A stretch of DNA of 64,000 nt from Ephemerocybe angulata (Eukaryota; Basidiomycota; Agaricomycetes; Agaricales; Psathyrellaceae): positions 186,001-250,000 of the forward strand of contig JAACJK010000112.1 in the NCBI GenBank assembly GCA_013368325.1. The letters are read 5' to 3'. The position numbers and the translations under genes were made by a program. Shown in pieces: positions 9,549 through 20,100 of this stretch; within the stretch, counting starts at the first letter, position 1, and each line of letters begins with the position of its first letter. The notes under the pieces are model-generated. The model did no database searches, had not been told where the DNA came from, and worked only from the letters and a program-made list of their open reading frames with translations.

Positions 9549-12500
9549 ATGGCGCTGGAGCAAGTTTTGGACGTAGAAGACGATAGAACTGAGCTCCGTG
9601 TACTAGGTAAGTAGTCTATTCTCCACTAATGTTCGAATACTGACGTTCGGTACAAATCTGAAGGCTCACGCCATCCCCCCATCGACGTCCGAGAAGTTCG
9701 CCAAGCCCATACTACAATCACGCTCACCCGAGTTACAAGCTCGCCCAACAATGAACTGTTGAGACAGCCCTTCGTCACGGATGCCGATACATGGAAGCGG
9801 GGGTACGATTATCACGGCGTTGCGCAACATTTGAGTCCGACTGACCCAAGACTTAGTGACGCATCCATTCTAATCGTCGATCAACCCATCCAGGAGATAA
9901 TAGAAACATATCCACACATCAACGTGTACGACCTCAAAATATTATGCCGTTTCCACGGGTATCAGCCATCACGAACTAGTAGAGCCGGAGAACTCACCAG
10001 CATGCTGAACACTCACACGTGCAGCCCTCATTGTCATCCAACGCTGCTAGTGTTCAAATTGAGAACCAAGCCTCGACTTTCCAAGCCTTGGGAGATGCTC
10101 AGCGCGGTGGACAGCTGGTTTAAAGACCCACAGTCGTACTGTGACCCCCCCTCGGCTAGCGACTCCACCGAAGGTTCAGTTTGCTCTTTTTCCAGCCGAT
10201 ACAGACCGAACACATCCGCCGACCCCCATACATCCAACACTGCAGCACACGCGGTGATGGCTGTAGAGACGCTGCCCAGACCTTTTGGACCGGAAAGAGC
10301 AACCAGAATCGAGACGGCCGAAGCTTTGGGCGCGGAAGTTGCGCCGACAATTCAGCACCAATCCCCCCCTACCCAATCTACTGTTGCTAATACACCACAA
10401 CTTACCTCAATAACTGACGCAGCGAAGATAAAAATCATAAAGGACTGGCAGAAAGACATGGATTTGTCGAGGTTTATAAGGACGCCGTGCGCAGTGTGCA
10501 GCACACTAGCCACGGCTTCAGAATTATCAAGCGTGAACCCTCTGTCCGTGGATCTGACGCTACTCCGAAACGATCTCTTGCCAGATAACCTTTATCCAGA
10601 TACTTACAATCTTGCTGAATACGACAGAGCCATACTGGATCCTGGCGGCCTTGAAAATATACAAAAGAAATCGAACATGAAGATGTGCCGATCCTGCAAC
10701 GCCGACCTCAAAAAAGGACGAATGCCCAAGTTCGCGTTGTGCAACTGGCTTTACTATGCGCGAGACCGCCTCCCCCAAGATGTCCGACAAAGCTTCAATG
10801 ATATGTCGGTCTTCGAGAAAGCTCTTATATGTCGAGTAAGAACAAACAGTCTACTATGCAGATTTTCCTTGGAACGCTTCGACAAGGATCCGTTCAACGA
10901 CAGCTTCATTCAAAGAAGGCGCCACATCAGAGGGAATGTCATCTCCACTCCTCTCGATGTAGCCCGTATAAATGAGGTACTACCTCCGTCTGCATCAGAC
11001 GTGAAAGACACCATCTGTGCTTTGATTGTCTCTGCCACCGTCCCTACCAAAGCAACATTGGACTCCCTCACGCCCATTATGGTTCGAAAATCTAGGTTAA
11101 AAAGGCTAATAGAATTTTTGATACAGAACAACCCTTACTACACCAGAAGCGAATCCTTCAAAGGCTTCAGCGCCGAATACCTAGATAATCTATTCACCGG
11201 CTCCCATGACACAGGCGTACCGACCGCTGCCAGTATAGGCCACATCCCAATCAATCATGCCTTGGAATCCTTGACCGAAGATCATATTGGGAGAGCGGAC
11301 GACATCGAAGGGCTGATAATGGAAAATGTGGCCTACACGACGGGAGACCACTCGCCCCAAAGTTACAGAGATATGACATTCGAAGCCGTGGAACGATGTA
11401 GAGAGGGCAAGCCCTTCCTATATTCCCGATCGGGGTCGCATCCAGTCCCTGATATCAACAACCCAGCATGGCTTAGCTGGGCTCATCCGAACGCAGACCC
11501 CTTCGGTATAGGCGGATTCAATCATCCTAGGCGCCGGCGAGTAATTGGGATGGAGCAGCAACTTAAACACTTATTAACGGCAAACGACTCCTTTTTCGAG
11601 CGAGATCCAGAGCTAGCCTTCGACGTATACAACATCATCAGGAAAAGCGCGGTAAACACCAGCCTCAGATTCGCGGTTCCTTACTTCATGTACTCGAAAA
11701 CTGTTGACCGTATAGCATCGCTTGATCAAGCACTCATTGCGGCATTGCGACACAAGTATCAAAAGAACCCCAACTACAAGCCAAGCAGCGCTCAGGAAGT
11801 GGAGATTCTACGTGTTATGTCCTCCATTGCGCCTCTGGCTCGAAATATACCAGGGACCGTGTCGCAAAAAATCAAAATGCGCAATGAAATCCGAGCGGTC
11901 ATCAGCCAACGAGGCTCGCCTACACTCTTCGTGACCATCAACCCGTCGGATTACACCAACCCTATAGTCAGTGTCCTTGCTTCCCGAGCAACCAATTCCT
12001 CCGATATTCAGCGTATAAGAGAAATGACCAGCTCCGAACGAGGACATATGGCTGTCGACCACCCAGTCGCATGTGCACAGTTTTTTGACATTATGATGAA
12101 GAATTTCATCCGCATAATACTTCGGCACGGTAGAAAAGGGAAGGCTCCCGGTATATTCGGACACTGTGATTGTTACTATGGGACTGTAGAAACCCAAGGT
12201 AGAGGGACTCTGCACTGTCACATACTAATATGGCTTCGAGATCACCTCCCCCCCGAAACGCTCGCCACCATGCTTAAAACATCCAGTGAGTACGGTGAAG
12301 CTTTGTTAAAATGGATAGACTCAGTCATGTACTCCGGATTTATTGGAACCAAATCGATATTGAACAGCGTGCCATGCGACATGACGGAATGCGCCGAGGA
12401 CCGCCCCCCGCGCGACCCTCACCCAGCGAGTAAACTGGAGCCACTCGCCAAGGGGTTTAGCGAGCCCAATTTTCTGCGCGAAATGAACGAGTACGTGGAT

Positions 12501-15500
12501 GAGCTACTCACCCGATTCAACTGGCACAGACATACGGGCTCGTGCTGGAAATATCTCAAACCCGGTGATGCTCGAAGCCCTGAAAATTGCAGGTTTGGAA
12601 TGGACGGCACTCTTATCACGACTTCAGAGGTAGACACAACAGAAGGCTCAATCAAGATCAAGCGTATCCACCCTAAAATGACGCATTACAACCCGGTTAT
12701 AACCTTCCTCATGAAATGCAACACTGACATAAAATTCATAGGTTCAGGCACAGACGCGAAAGCTTTCATGTATTATGTCACCGACTACATTACGAAGGCT
12801 CCTTTATCTATGCACGCCGGGCTGACTGCACTAGCCTATGCCATCCGACAAGGAGAGGAAAGAGGTGCACTGCCTACTCGCCTCAATAGCGACGCCGACC
12901 CTAGGCGCGCAGTGACCATTGCCATTAATAGCATGCTAGGAAGGCAGGAACTCTCTCACCCCCAAGTCATGAGCTATATACTGGGAAACGGAGAACGCTA
13001 CACGAATGAAAGTTTTCAAGCCATTAACTGGGCAGAGGTGTTAAGATACATCACAAAGCCTAAACCCGCAGAAGATGGAGAATCCACCAGCGACCCCAAC
13101 CCGACCGACGACTTGGGCGAGATTCGTCTAGCCATTGGTGAGAAAGGGGACGCTTTCACCGCCTCAAATAGAGAATCCACCAGCGACCCCAACCCGACCG
13201 ACGACTTGGGCGAGATTCGTCTAGCCATTGGTGAGGAAGGGGACGCTTTCACCGCCTCAAATACCCTCTTAGATTATATATTCCGACCTGCAAACGCTCC
13301 ATTTGCGTCCATGGGGCTCTACAACCATATAGCTAGCACCCGGAGATCAGTAAAGAAGCGCACATTAGCGGCTTCTACGAAGAACGGCCCTTTCTTGTCT
13401 AACAAACATCCCCAGTACTTAACCCACTATCTAAGCATACGCAAAACCCCTGTAGTACCTGTGCTACTAGGCCCAGCCATTCAAAGGCGACACGGCAACG
13501 ATTGCGAGCGAGAAAATTGGGCTCGGGATATCTGCATACTATTCAGCCCCTGGAGAGTGCCATCTGATGTCGTCCCCCTCAATGGCAATTGGACAGAGCA
13601 AGTGAATCACCTACTGCCCACTCTATCTGCGCAAGACACCCGCATAGTCGATAATATGGCTATGGTAGCTGAAGGACGCCAAGCAAGAGATGACAAACCA
13701 CGACCTAATCGCAAAGGGCTTACTGATCAAGCGTTGCTTCCCTTAGACTACCTCCCTACCCTCGACTCATTGGAACCGATACCTCAGAGTAATGTATACG
13801 CTGCCACAATAAATACACAGAGCACCGATGCCGGACCCACCAACTCCAACCAGATAACCGGCTACTTAGACGAACTGTTAGGTCCTGGCGCATCTTGGGC
13901 TGTCCAGGTATGCTTCCCATCGAACAACGTCGTTCTCACCACAGGATGCCAGCGACCTGACCATGCGGCCACAAATACTGATGCATTCGAAGGCGACCTG
14001 CTGTCTGAGCAACGTAGCTACATGACTAACGCAAGGGTTCGAAGAAGGTCTGAGACAGACGACGGTGACAACGAGAGGCCCACAAAAAGGGCTAGACGAG
14101 GTCGTCGAGAGGTGGTTCCAAGGACGGATCTCACTTCCAGACCAGACCTTCCCCTAGGTCGACCGCCCGGCCTTCCAACCGCCTCATTAATGGAAATTGC
14201 GGCAAACATAGCGAGAACACGAGGGTTACTAGATAATCCAGAGCAATACAGAGCCTTCACTACAGTCATCAATCATGCCGTCACCGGTGGGCCTCAGCTG
14301 CTGATGTACATAGGAGGAGAAAGAGGTACAGGTAAATCGCATCTGATAGAGTCTATCGTCGCGTTTTTCACTCAAGTCGGCCGAGGAGCTGAGGTCCGAT
14401 TAGGAGCATTCACCGGAATAGCAGCATCTCTGATAGGAGGCAGAACCATCCACTCGCTGCTGTCCATTGGCACTAGTTTCAAAAATGCGGCGACCTTGAC
14501 GAAACGCCTCAGCTCCGAATGGAGTAGGGCGACGTATCTATTCGTGGACGAAGTGTCAATGATAAGCGCCCAGTTTCTCGCATCAATGTCGGCGAAACTG
14601 CAATTAGCGAAGAGCGACCATCAGACCGAATGCCTCAAAATATTTGGGGGGGTCAACGTCGTGTTCTTGGGAGACTTCTTTCAACTAGCACCTCCTAATC
14701 AAGCGCCTCTATTCTCATACAAACTAGTCAGAAAACCTACTTTCATGGAGGCGAGGAGCAGTGTTGGCATAGACGCCATTTCGGGCGCCTATTTGTGGCG
14801 GCAGGTGAACCAAGTCGTGATTCTAAAGCAGTCAAAACGCCACGAAGGCGACCCCTTGCTCTCAAAGCTTCTAACCTTGATCAGATGTAGGGAATGCATT
14901 GACACCAACGGGCAACAAAAGATAGTGGACGGAAAAACTGTAATAGAGCATATACGATCTCGCGATTTAGAGAGCGTAGCTCGCGCCGACCCGAACGTAC
15001 TTCACGAATTCGAAGACGCGCCAGTCATCGTAGGCAATCGGCTAGTTAGGGACGTACTAAACTCGGTCATGCTGAAGGCGCACGCGATCAGATGTTCCCA
15101 ACAGGTGCATCTCTATTTCTCTATTGACTTGATCAAAAACGAGCGGGTGCTCGGCCGAGCCGCAGACAACCTCTGGTCGCTACCATCCAAATTAACAAAA
15201 GATGCGTTTGGACAACTGCCCATATTTGTCGGGATGCGGGTAATGATTACCGAAAATGTGTCGGTGCAATACAAGGTGGTGAATGGATCGGAAGGCACGG
15301 TGGTCGATGTACGCTATGCCGAGGACAACGGCAGGAGATATGCCACCGTCGTGTACGTGAAAATTAGTTCCTCTCATCAGATAAAAGCACCAGGACTAGA
15401 GGCAGGAGTAGTACCCCTTTTTCCCACTAGCACCACCATAAAGTATCCCGCTCGCCTCAACAACTCAGTGTCAAAATCGTTCACAAGAAAGCAGATACCC

Positions 15501-15794
15501 ATAGTTCCAGCTTACTCCTACACAGACTACAAAAGTCAAGGTCGAACGCTCCAGAAAGCGATAGTAGATTTGGCAACGGCCAAGCAGCAAGGCGTCTATG
15601 TCATGCTATCAAGAGTGACTAACCTCAAAGGGCTCTTAGTGCTGAGATGGTTTCCGGAAGAGAAGATCCTGCAAGAAATGACAGGGGAGCTTAGAGACGA
15701 GATTAATAGACTAAACTCACTTGATGCTATTTGTTCTAACGATTTCGAAAATCGCCAAAATCGTATTGTAGATACGTGTAACGTAGCTAACTAG
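9549..15794 (+). CDS. Helitron replicase: Rep (HUH/Y2) fused to Pif1-like helicase
   Basis: Exon 9549-9606, a 57-bp intron (GTAAGTA...CTGAAG) and exon 9664-15794 give 2062 residues with no internal stop. Around residue 295 a Cys-rich segment (CAVCS, then CRSCNADLKKGRMPKFALCN) fits the zinc-binding region often found before Helitron Rep domains. The Rep domain has the HUH motif RGTLHCHILIWL (about 865-875) and the two-tyrosine segment YYVTDYITK (about 1055). The helicase has Walker A GERGTGKS (about 1570), Walker B LFVDEVSM (about 1644), GDFFQLAP, and the C-terminal SYTDYKSQGRT and MLSRVTN motifs of Pif1/RecD enzymes. Such proteins nick and unwind DNA for rolling-circle transposition. A 31-residue segment is tandemly duplicated near residue 1158. 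The intact frame and good TATA box suggest recent activity or selection. Element ends were not found. Confidence 0.95.
13078..13263 (+). repeat. Two tandem 93-bp units inside the Helitron gene
   Basis: Two adjacent 93-bp copies each encode a 31-residue unit starting ESTSDPNPTDDLGEIRL and ending DAFTASN. They differ at one base that I can see (GAGAAAG versus GAGGAAG, Lys versus Glu). Because 93 is divisible by three, the frame is kept. The segment is hydrophilic and lies between the Rep and helicase domains. Confidence 0.9.
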
Positions 15795-15867
15795 CAATAT
15801 ACACAATAAAAGTTATATACATATTATGCACTGCAGACCATATGTCCTCGCTCGAGACATACCGACA

Positions 15868-15912
15868 AGTACGTGAGCTAGATAAAATCCCGAACTGAAA
15901 GGCTCACGTACT
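15868..15912. terminator. Perfect 11-bp stem, 23-base loop after the Helitron gene
   Basis: AGTACGTGAGC (15868-15878) and its exact reverse complement GCTCACGTACT (15902-15912) flank a 23-base loop. It lies 74 bp after the helicase stop and 60 bp before the convergent cyclin stop. Helitron 3' ends carry a hairpin followed by CTRR; here CTAT follows, so a true Helitron terminus is not shown. A role in transcript 3' ends is possible. Confidence 0.4.
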
Positions 15913-15971
15913 ATATGGAGGACTGTTGGCCACACAACCTCAAAAGCAGGTAAACACACTAACGACGAGCA

Positions 15972-16817
15972 TCAGTACTTGGAAGGATTAACGACAGAGA
16001 AGGTTCGATCTTGCAAAGCGCTAAAATGAACCAACACATCCACTACACAAAAGGGGGACGGTGAATCTGGAGACGAAGCCACCCCTGGTTCCCCAGAAAC
16101 GGATACTTCACCCGATAAATTAGACTTTGGGGAAACGTCCTCCACATTCTCTACCTGCCCTTGAGACCCCCGCACCACTCGAGAGGGTGTAATACCAGCA
16201 GCAGGACGTTTCTTCCTCTTGGGTTTGTCTTGATGAAGTAATGTGAACACCTCTGAGGCCTCGATTCCACCCCCTACAGTTTCATCCGCGTCTGCCTGCG
16301 CACGACTGGATAGAAGGGATTGAGGGAGGTCCAAGTAATGCTTTTTTACTCGAGAGTATTCGGCGACCACAGCCTTTTCGAAGGCGGCAAGCCTCGCGGC
16401 ACTGATGACCATGTCCCACTCCAGGAACTTGCACATCTCCCTTTCCATCTGATTAATCTCCCGCAGCGAGAAGTAATCACGAGCCACGATGGCCCACGAC
16501 TTGTTGGAGTAGGTTTCGTCGTACATATATTTCGCCGCTATCATGATTGCCGCGATGAAGAGACGATGTCCGGACGTTCCCCTGATCGTAGGGAGACGCG
16601 CTTTCAGCCTATGGATCAATCCGAGGGCAAAATAAACAGTAGAGGAATGCAACTGGGTGCGGTAGAGGACGTAAGCTATAAAGAACGGAAGTGTAGCTCT
16701 CTTCAGGCGAATGGTTGGGTGCCGCACAGGACAGTGAAACAGATGGATGAGGAACCTCGAGCAGAGCCTAGCGATGCTCTCGAATCCATAGAAGGTAGGC
16801 GCAGTAGAGGGAGGCAT
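15972..16817 (-). CDS. PHO80/PCL-type cyclin
   Basis: A single exon encodes 281 residues. The cyclin-box signature is clear: HRLFIAAIMIAAKYMYDET, then SWAIVARDYFSLREINQME and the ending FLEWDMVI. In fungal PCL/PHO80 cyclins this layout binds a Pho85-like kinase and controls phosphate response, polarity or cell-cycle entry. Residues 1-150 hold the cyclin box; after about residue 170 the chain is low complexity and Ser/Pro-rich with a basic KPKRKKRP stretch, a possible nuclear localisation signal. The start was chosen because a TATA box lies about 42 bp upstream. It is convergent with the Helitron helicase. The partner kinase cannot be deduced. Confidence 0.85.
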   Translation of the reverse strand: MPPSTAPTFYGFESIARLCSRFLIHLFHCPVRHPTIRLKRATLPFFIAYVLYRTQLHSSTVYFALGLIHRLKARLPTIRGTSGHRLFIAAIMIAAKYMYDETYSNKSWAIVARDYFSLREINQMEREMCKFLEWDMVISAARLAAFEKAVVAEYSRVKKHYLDLPQSLLSSRAQADADETVGGGIEASEVFTLLHQDKPKRKKRPAAGITPSRVVRGSQGQVENVEDVSPKSNLSGEVSVSGEPGVASSPDSPSPFCVVDVLVHFSALQDRTFSVVNPSKY

Positions 16818-16858
16818 AGGATTGAATACCAGTACTGCCGCATACCAACTATATCGCG

Positions 16859-16977
16859 TATTTATAGCGAAAAAATGCCTTTGCCACTACACGCCGCATA
16901 CAGACAAATGGTGACTCAATCGCCGGCATCCGCGGACACATTCAGGGTACCTAGGTATCAACTGACATCCATAGGTA
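16859..16977 (-). promoter_or_regulatory. Cyclin promoter: TATA box and CATAGGTA motif
   Basis: On the minus strand TATAAATA (16859-16866) lies about 42 bp upstream of the ATG. CATAGGTA (plus-strand reading, 16970-16977) lies about 153 bp upstream, next to GGTACCTAGGTATC at 16947. Spacing and orientation match the RNR-like gene promoter closely. Confidence 0.55.
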
Positions 16978-17390
16978 TGCATTTCTCATGCTAGCTATCC
17001 TCTGCATCGACATACCCTCGATCTTAAGCACCTATACCATGAACCTACCTAACATCCAAGCCAAGCACCCTACCCCGAGAACTGAACAAAGCCAAAACAT
17101 GACAGGCGGGCCGCTAATAAGGCGGTCATGATATTCGAACTGTTCGACCAAAACGTGGTGAAGCACCGAACGAGAACCTGAAGCCGCAGCCCCAGCACCC
17201 CCAGAAGCAACCTGACCTGAATAGACCGAAAAACACCCAGATTAATAAAACAAACCCGCGATCACCTCTCTGAGTCGTATCCAAACAACGAGCCCGCCCG
17301 TAAAGCCTCGATGATACCATAACGCACCCTGTAAGGAACCACTCGTGTTACTACAAGTATTACATCATTCGGAAGCGAGGACCATCTACA
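16978..17390. other. Intergenic, nothing recognised
   Basis: This stretch lies between the cyclin promoter and the 3' end of the F-box gene. No open frame, repeat or RNA gene could be supported. Confidence 0.6.
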
Positions 17391-19058
17391 TTACTGGTAT
17401 TCACCGTCTTCGTCCTCGTGGACAACAGCCGGAATAATACGTACCGACAAAGCTGGAGCTCGATCAACAGCACGAATCCGGGATTCCAGGTCGGCTTCGC
17501 TAGACCGCACTTCTTTCGCATAAGATACAGTGATAAGACACCGCTGCGAGCGATATTGACGCCTCAAATACAGGGCTTCAGAAAGGAGAGTGTGACGACT
17601 GCATTTGAGATTAAGCAGTTCAAGATGTTGCAAGGAGGGGAAGTTTTCATGATTGAAGCGGCCTCGCCGAGTTGAAGGGGGCGGACCAAAATGGTAACCA
17701 CAGGCGCTGGCGCTGTCCAAAACCAAGTGCTTCAAGGCCGAAAGGGGAGGCAGCACCAGCACTATTGTTCCTGGTGCACCAACTAGGTCGCATATGCGCA
17801 GATATTCGAGAGATCCCAGCAAGTTGGAAGACGTGAGGAACCGATGGACTCTCTCGGATGCTCCCAGCGTTTCCATCCGGTCAACGTTCAACTCCAAATC
17901 GAGGGAGGTCAACAGGGGTGTCAAAAACCTATCCAAGATATGAAAACCCCCCATCCGAAGACGAAAACAGTTGAGATTGGGCAGCACCATTGGGGGCGTT
18001 GTAATACCGTCGTCGTAAGGCTCGCTGTAACTCAAATCGATTGTCAGGGCTTCCAATGCGAAGCATTGGGACAGCAACGCTGTAAGGCCAACCCCGCCCC
18101 AATCCCACCTGAGTCCTAGCATCGTAAGCTGTCCAAGTATCGGAGCAGGGACACGAACGAGCCAAGTGGCAGGCTCCACTACACCGTTGGAGATATCACT
18201 GCAAGATGGCAGGCGAATCCCCAGCACGGGTACTATAGGGAGGAGTTTAAACACGGAATCGCCGGGGGCGAGTTCATCATCCCACCGATGATGCACATCG
18301 TCCGCAAACTCCAACGAAAACGACCGGAGGACGCCAGGAGACGTAGGTTCCCCAGCTCCCCGAAGGAACGACCCCACGACTCCGACCCAATTCCTGTAAC
18401 ATGAGGTGCTCGCCACCTGGAGTGTGATGTGATCCAACGCTAGCCCTTCCTTCATCAACCTAGTAACGATCGGATGAACCGCCTGACAGTACCCATCGTT
18501 TGCACAGTCGCAGAGCGGATCTGCTGTACTGTAGACGAGAGACTTCGGATTTCCACCAGCGCGCTCGTACCACGTTAGGATCTTTGCGTAATCCTCGTCG
18601 TGCCGCCGATCGACCTCCATGGATTCCAAGCCCGCGCACGTACAGGGACCCATGACGAGCCCACGCCATATGGACGGGGTGCACAACAAGGCGTCCCTCC
18701 ATCGCTGACAAACTCTTCCAAGATTCCCCACCATCCTCCTATCCTTGGCTACGAGGTGAAGCGGTACGACGAGCTTGAAGATTTCACCGAGAATCTCCAG
18801 AGGGACCCTGCGCAACGGAGAGAGGATCGCCCGACAAATCTGACTTTGCAAATCGAGAACCTTGATACGTTCTCGGAGATGATCGACCTGGCGCGTTAGC
18901 GCGCTCAAACGATTGCCGACGAAGTCGAGTTGGAGTTGACTGGGGGAGGAGTTGCTACCAAGCAAGAACTCGATGGGGTTCTGAAGCCCAGAGTCCAAGG
19001 AGAGGAGGGGTGACCCAGACGACTCGAAAGAATGCATCGAGCCAGGCATGAAAAGCAC
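17391..19058 (-). CDS. F-box / leucine-rich-repeat protein
   Basis: A single exon encodes 555 residues. A short coiled region (ALTRQVDHLRERIKVLDLQ) is followed by the F-box SPLRRVPLEILGEIFKLVVP and then GRVCQRWRDALLCTPSIWRG, the usual opening of Agaricomycete F-box proteins. The remaining 400 residues contain irregular Leu-rich repeats (LEALTIDLS, LTSLDLELN, LEYLRICDL, LQHLELLNL). Such proteins are substrate receptors of SCF ubiquitin ligases: the F-box binds Skp1 and the repeats bind the target, which cannot be predicted here. The ATG at 19058 precedes a continuous frame, with an ATAAATA-like box about 31 bp upstream. It is head-to-head with the retropepsin gene. Confidence 0.88.
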   Translation of the reverse strand: MLFMPGSMHSFESSGSPLLSLDSGLQNPIEFLLGSNSSPSQLQLDFVGNRLSALTRQVDHLRERIKVLDLQSQICRAILSPLRRVPLEILGEIFKLVVPLHLVAKDRRMVGNLGRVCQRWRDALLCTPSIWRGLVMGPCTCAGLESMEVDRRHDEDYAKILTWYERAGGNPKSLVYSTADPLCDCANDGYCQAVHPIVTRLMKEGLALDHITLQVASTSCYRNWVGVVGSFLRGAGEPTSPGVLRSFSLEFADDVHHRWDDELAPGDSVFKLLPIVPVLGIRLPSCSDISNGVVEPATWLVRVPAPILGQLTMLGLRWDWGGVGLTALLSQCFALEALTIDLSYSEPYDDGITTPPMVLPNLNCFRLRMGGFHILDRFLTPLLTSLDLELNVDRMETLGASERVHRFLTSSNLLGSLEYLRICDLVGAPGTIVLVLPPLSALKHLVLDSASACGYHFGPPPSTRRGRFNHENFPSLQHLELLNLKCSRHTLLSEALYLRRQYRSQRCLITVSYAKEVRSSEADLESRIRAVDRAPALSVRIIPAVVHEDEDGEYQ

Positions 19059-19088
19059 TGCAAACTTGAAGGTAAGATGTAAAGTTCC

Positions 19089-19418
19089 TATTTATCGGGA
19101 ATATGTTTGGTCTTGCGTGGTAATGATTGGTAGTTCCGGTGCCGAATTCATCGAGTCTTTCCTGCCCGTCAGATAGATACCTATGCAACAAACTACAAGG
19201 CTACGTACGAATACAACGTACAATGAAACCATAGGTATGTACCCCACCTCAACACCTACAGCATAGGACATCGAATCGAGAGGTACCAATATACACCATC
19301 CACCAGCCAGGCTACGTATATACACCATCCACCAACCAGGCTAAGTACCCCTCCCTGCCCGAGCCATCCCATCGTCTATCAGATGCAATCTACCCACGAG
19401 CTACCCGACCGATATAAA
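19089..19418. promoter_or_regulatory. Shared divergent promoter, F-box gene and retropepsin gene
   Basis: The 415-bp gap between the two ATGs holds an ATAAATA on the minus strand (19089-19095) and a canonical TATAAA on the plus strand (19413-19418), 56 bp before the retropepsin ATG. CATAGGTA occurs at 19230-19237 and, inverted, at 19178-19185. A TACACCATCCACCA segment near 19290 is repeated near 19320. Confidence 0.55.
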
Positions 19419-19473
19419 GAGCCAAAACGAAGCACCCACCCATACGAACTCACCGGTTTCGAACTTCTCTACA

Positions 19474-20100
19474 ATGCCTATAACTGAAGCCTATGAAGCG
19501 ACAAACCCAGACGACTACCTGCTCGTCCACGGCAAATTTAGATCGCCCACATCTGTTGATGATGTGGAAATACCCATACTGATAGATAGTGGAGCAACCA
19601 AGAGCTACATGGACGAGGGGTTCGCCAATATGTACGACTTCACGATTCGGAAACTACCGTGCGCAGTGAAGCTGTACAATGCGGATGGGACCAAAAACGC
19701 ATCCGGAAACATACTGTCTATTTGTACAGCCTCCATGACCATCCTGAATCACGTCGAGGTCATCGACTTCTACTTGACGACGATTAAATACCCCGTCATT
19801 CTTGGTTGCGCTTGGTTGACCCAGCACAATCCTGATATCAACTGGGTAACAAAAGAAATACAATTTTCGAGATGTAAAGGAGTATGCCTGTATGACCTGG
19901 AATACGCAACACCCAAGCTGGACCCGACACAAGTATGGCCTCCACCAGAAGAAGAAGTGGAGATAGACCCCGAGGACGACTCCGCAATGTGGGGCGCGCA
20001 AAATCGCAAGCAACAGAAGTTAAGCCAACAACAAACGGATACGACTACAACTGAAACCTGGAAGATAAAGTGTGAGAAGGCGGCTCCCGATACAGAGTAG
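19474..20100 (+). CDS. Stand-alone retropepsin-like aspartic protease
   Basis: A single exon encodes 208 residues. ILIDSGATKSYMDEGF is the catalytic aspartate motif (DSGA) of retroviral-type aspartic proteases, and the second half has the YPVILGCAWLTQHNPDINW block typical of Ty3/gypsy protease domains (ILG-x-x-WL). The C-terminus is Glu/Asp/Gln-rich. No gag, reverse transcriptase, RNase H or integrase frame is adjacent on either side. The gene has its own ATG and a TATA box 56 bp upstream. Retropepsins work as dimers, which a 200-residue product would allow. It is either the intact remnant of a gypsy polyprotein or a co-opted protease; the clean promoter favours the latter but does not prove it. 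Confidence 0.8.
   Translation: MPITEAYEATNPDDYLLVHGKFRSPTSVDDVEIPILIDSGATKSYMDEGFANMYDFTIRKLPCAVKLYNADGTKNASGNILSICTASMTILNHVEVIDFYLTTIKYPVILGCAWLTQHNPDINWVTKEIQFSRCKGVCLYDLEYATPKLDPTQVWPPPEEEVEIDPEDDSAMWGAQNRKQQKLSQQQTDTTTTETWKIKCEKAAPDTE

Noticed and set aside
1..20100. Integrated large DNA virus as the source of the R2, helicase, cyclin and protease genes
   Set aside because: Genes carry typical short fungal introns and the helicase has a Helitron Rep domain; no capsid, DNA polymerase or packaging ATPase was seen.
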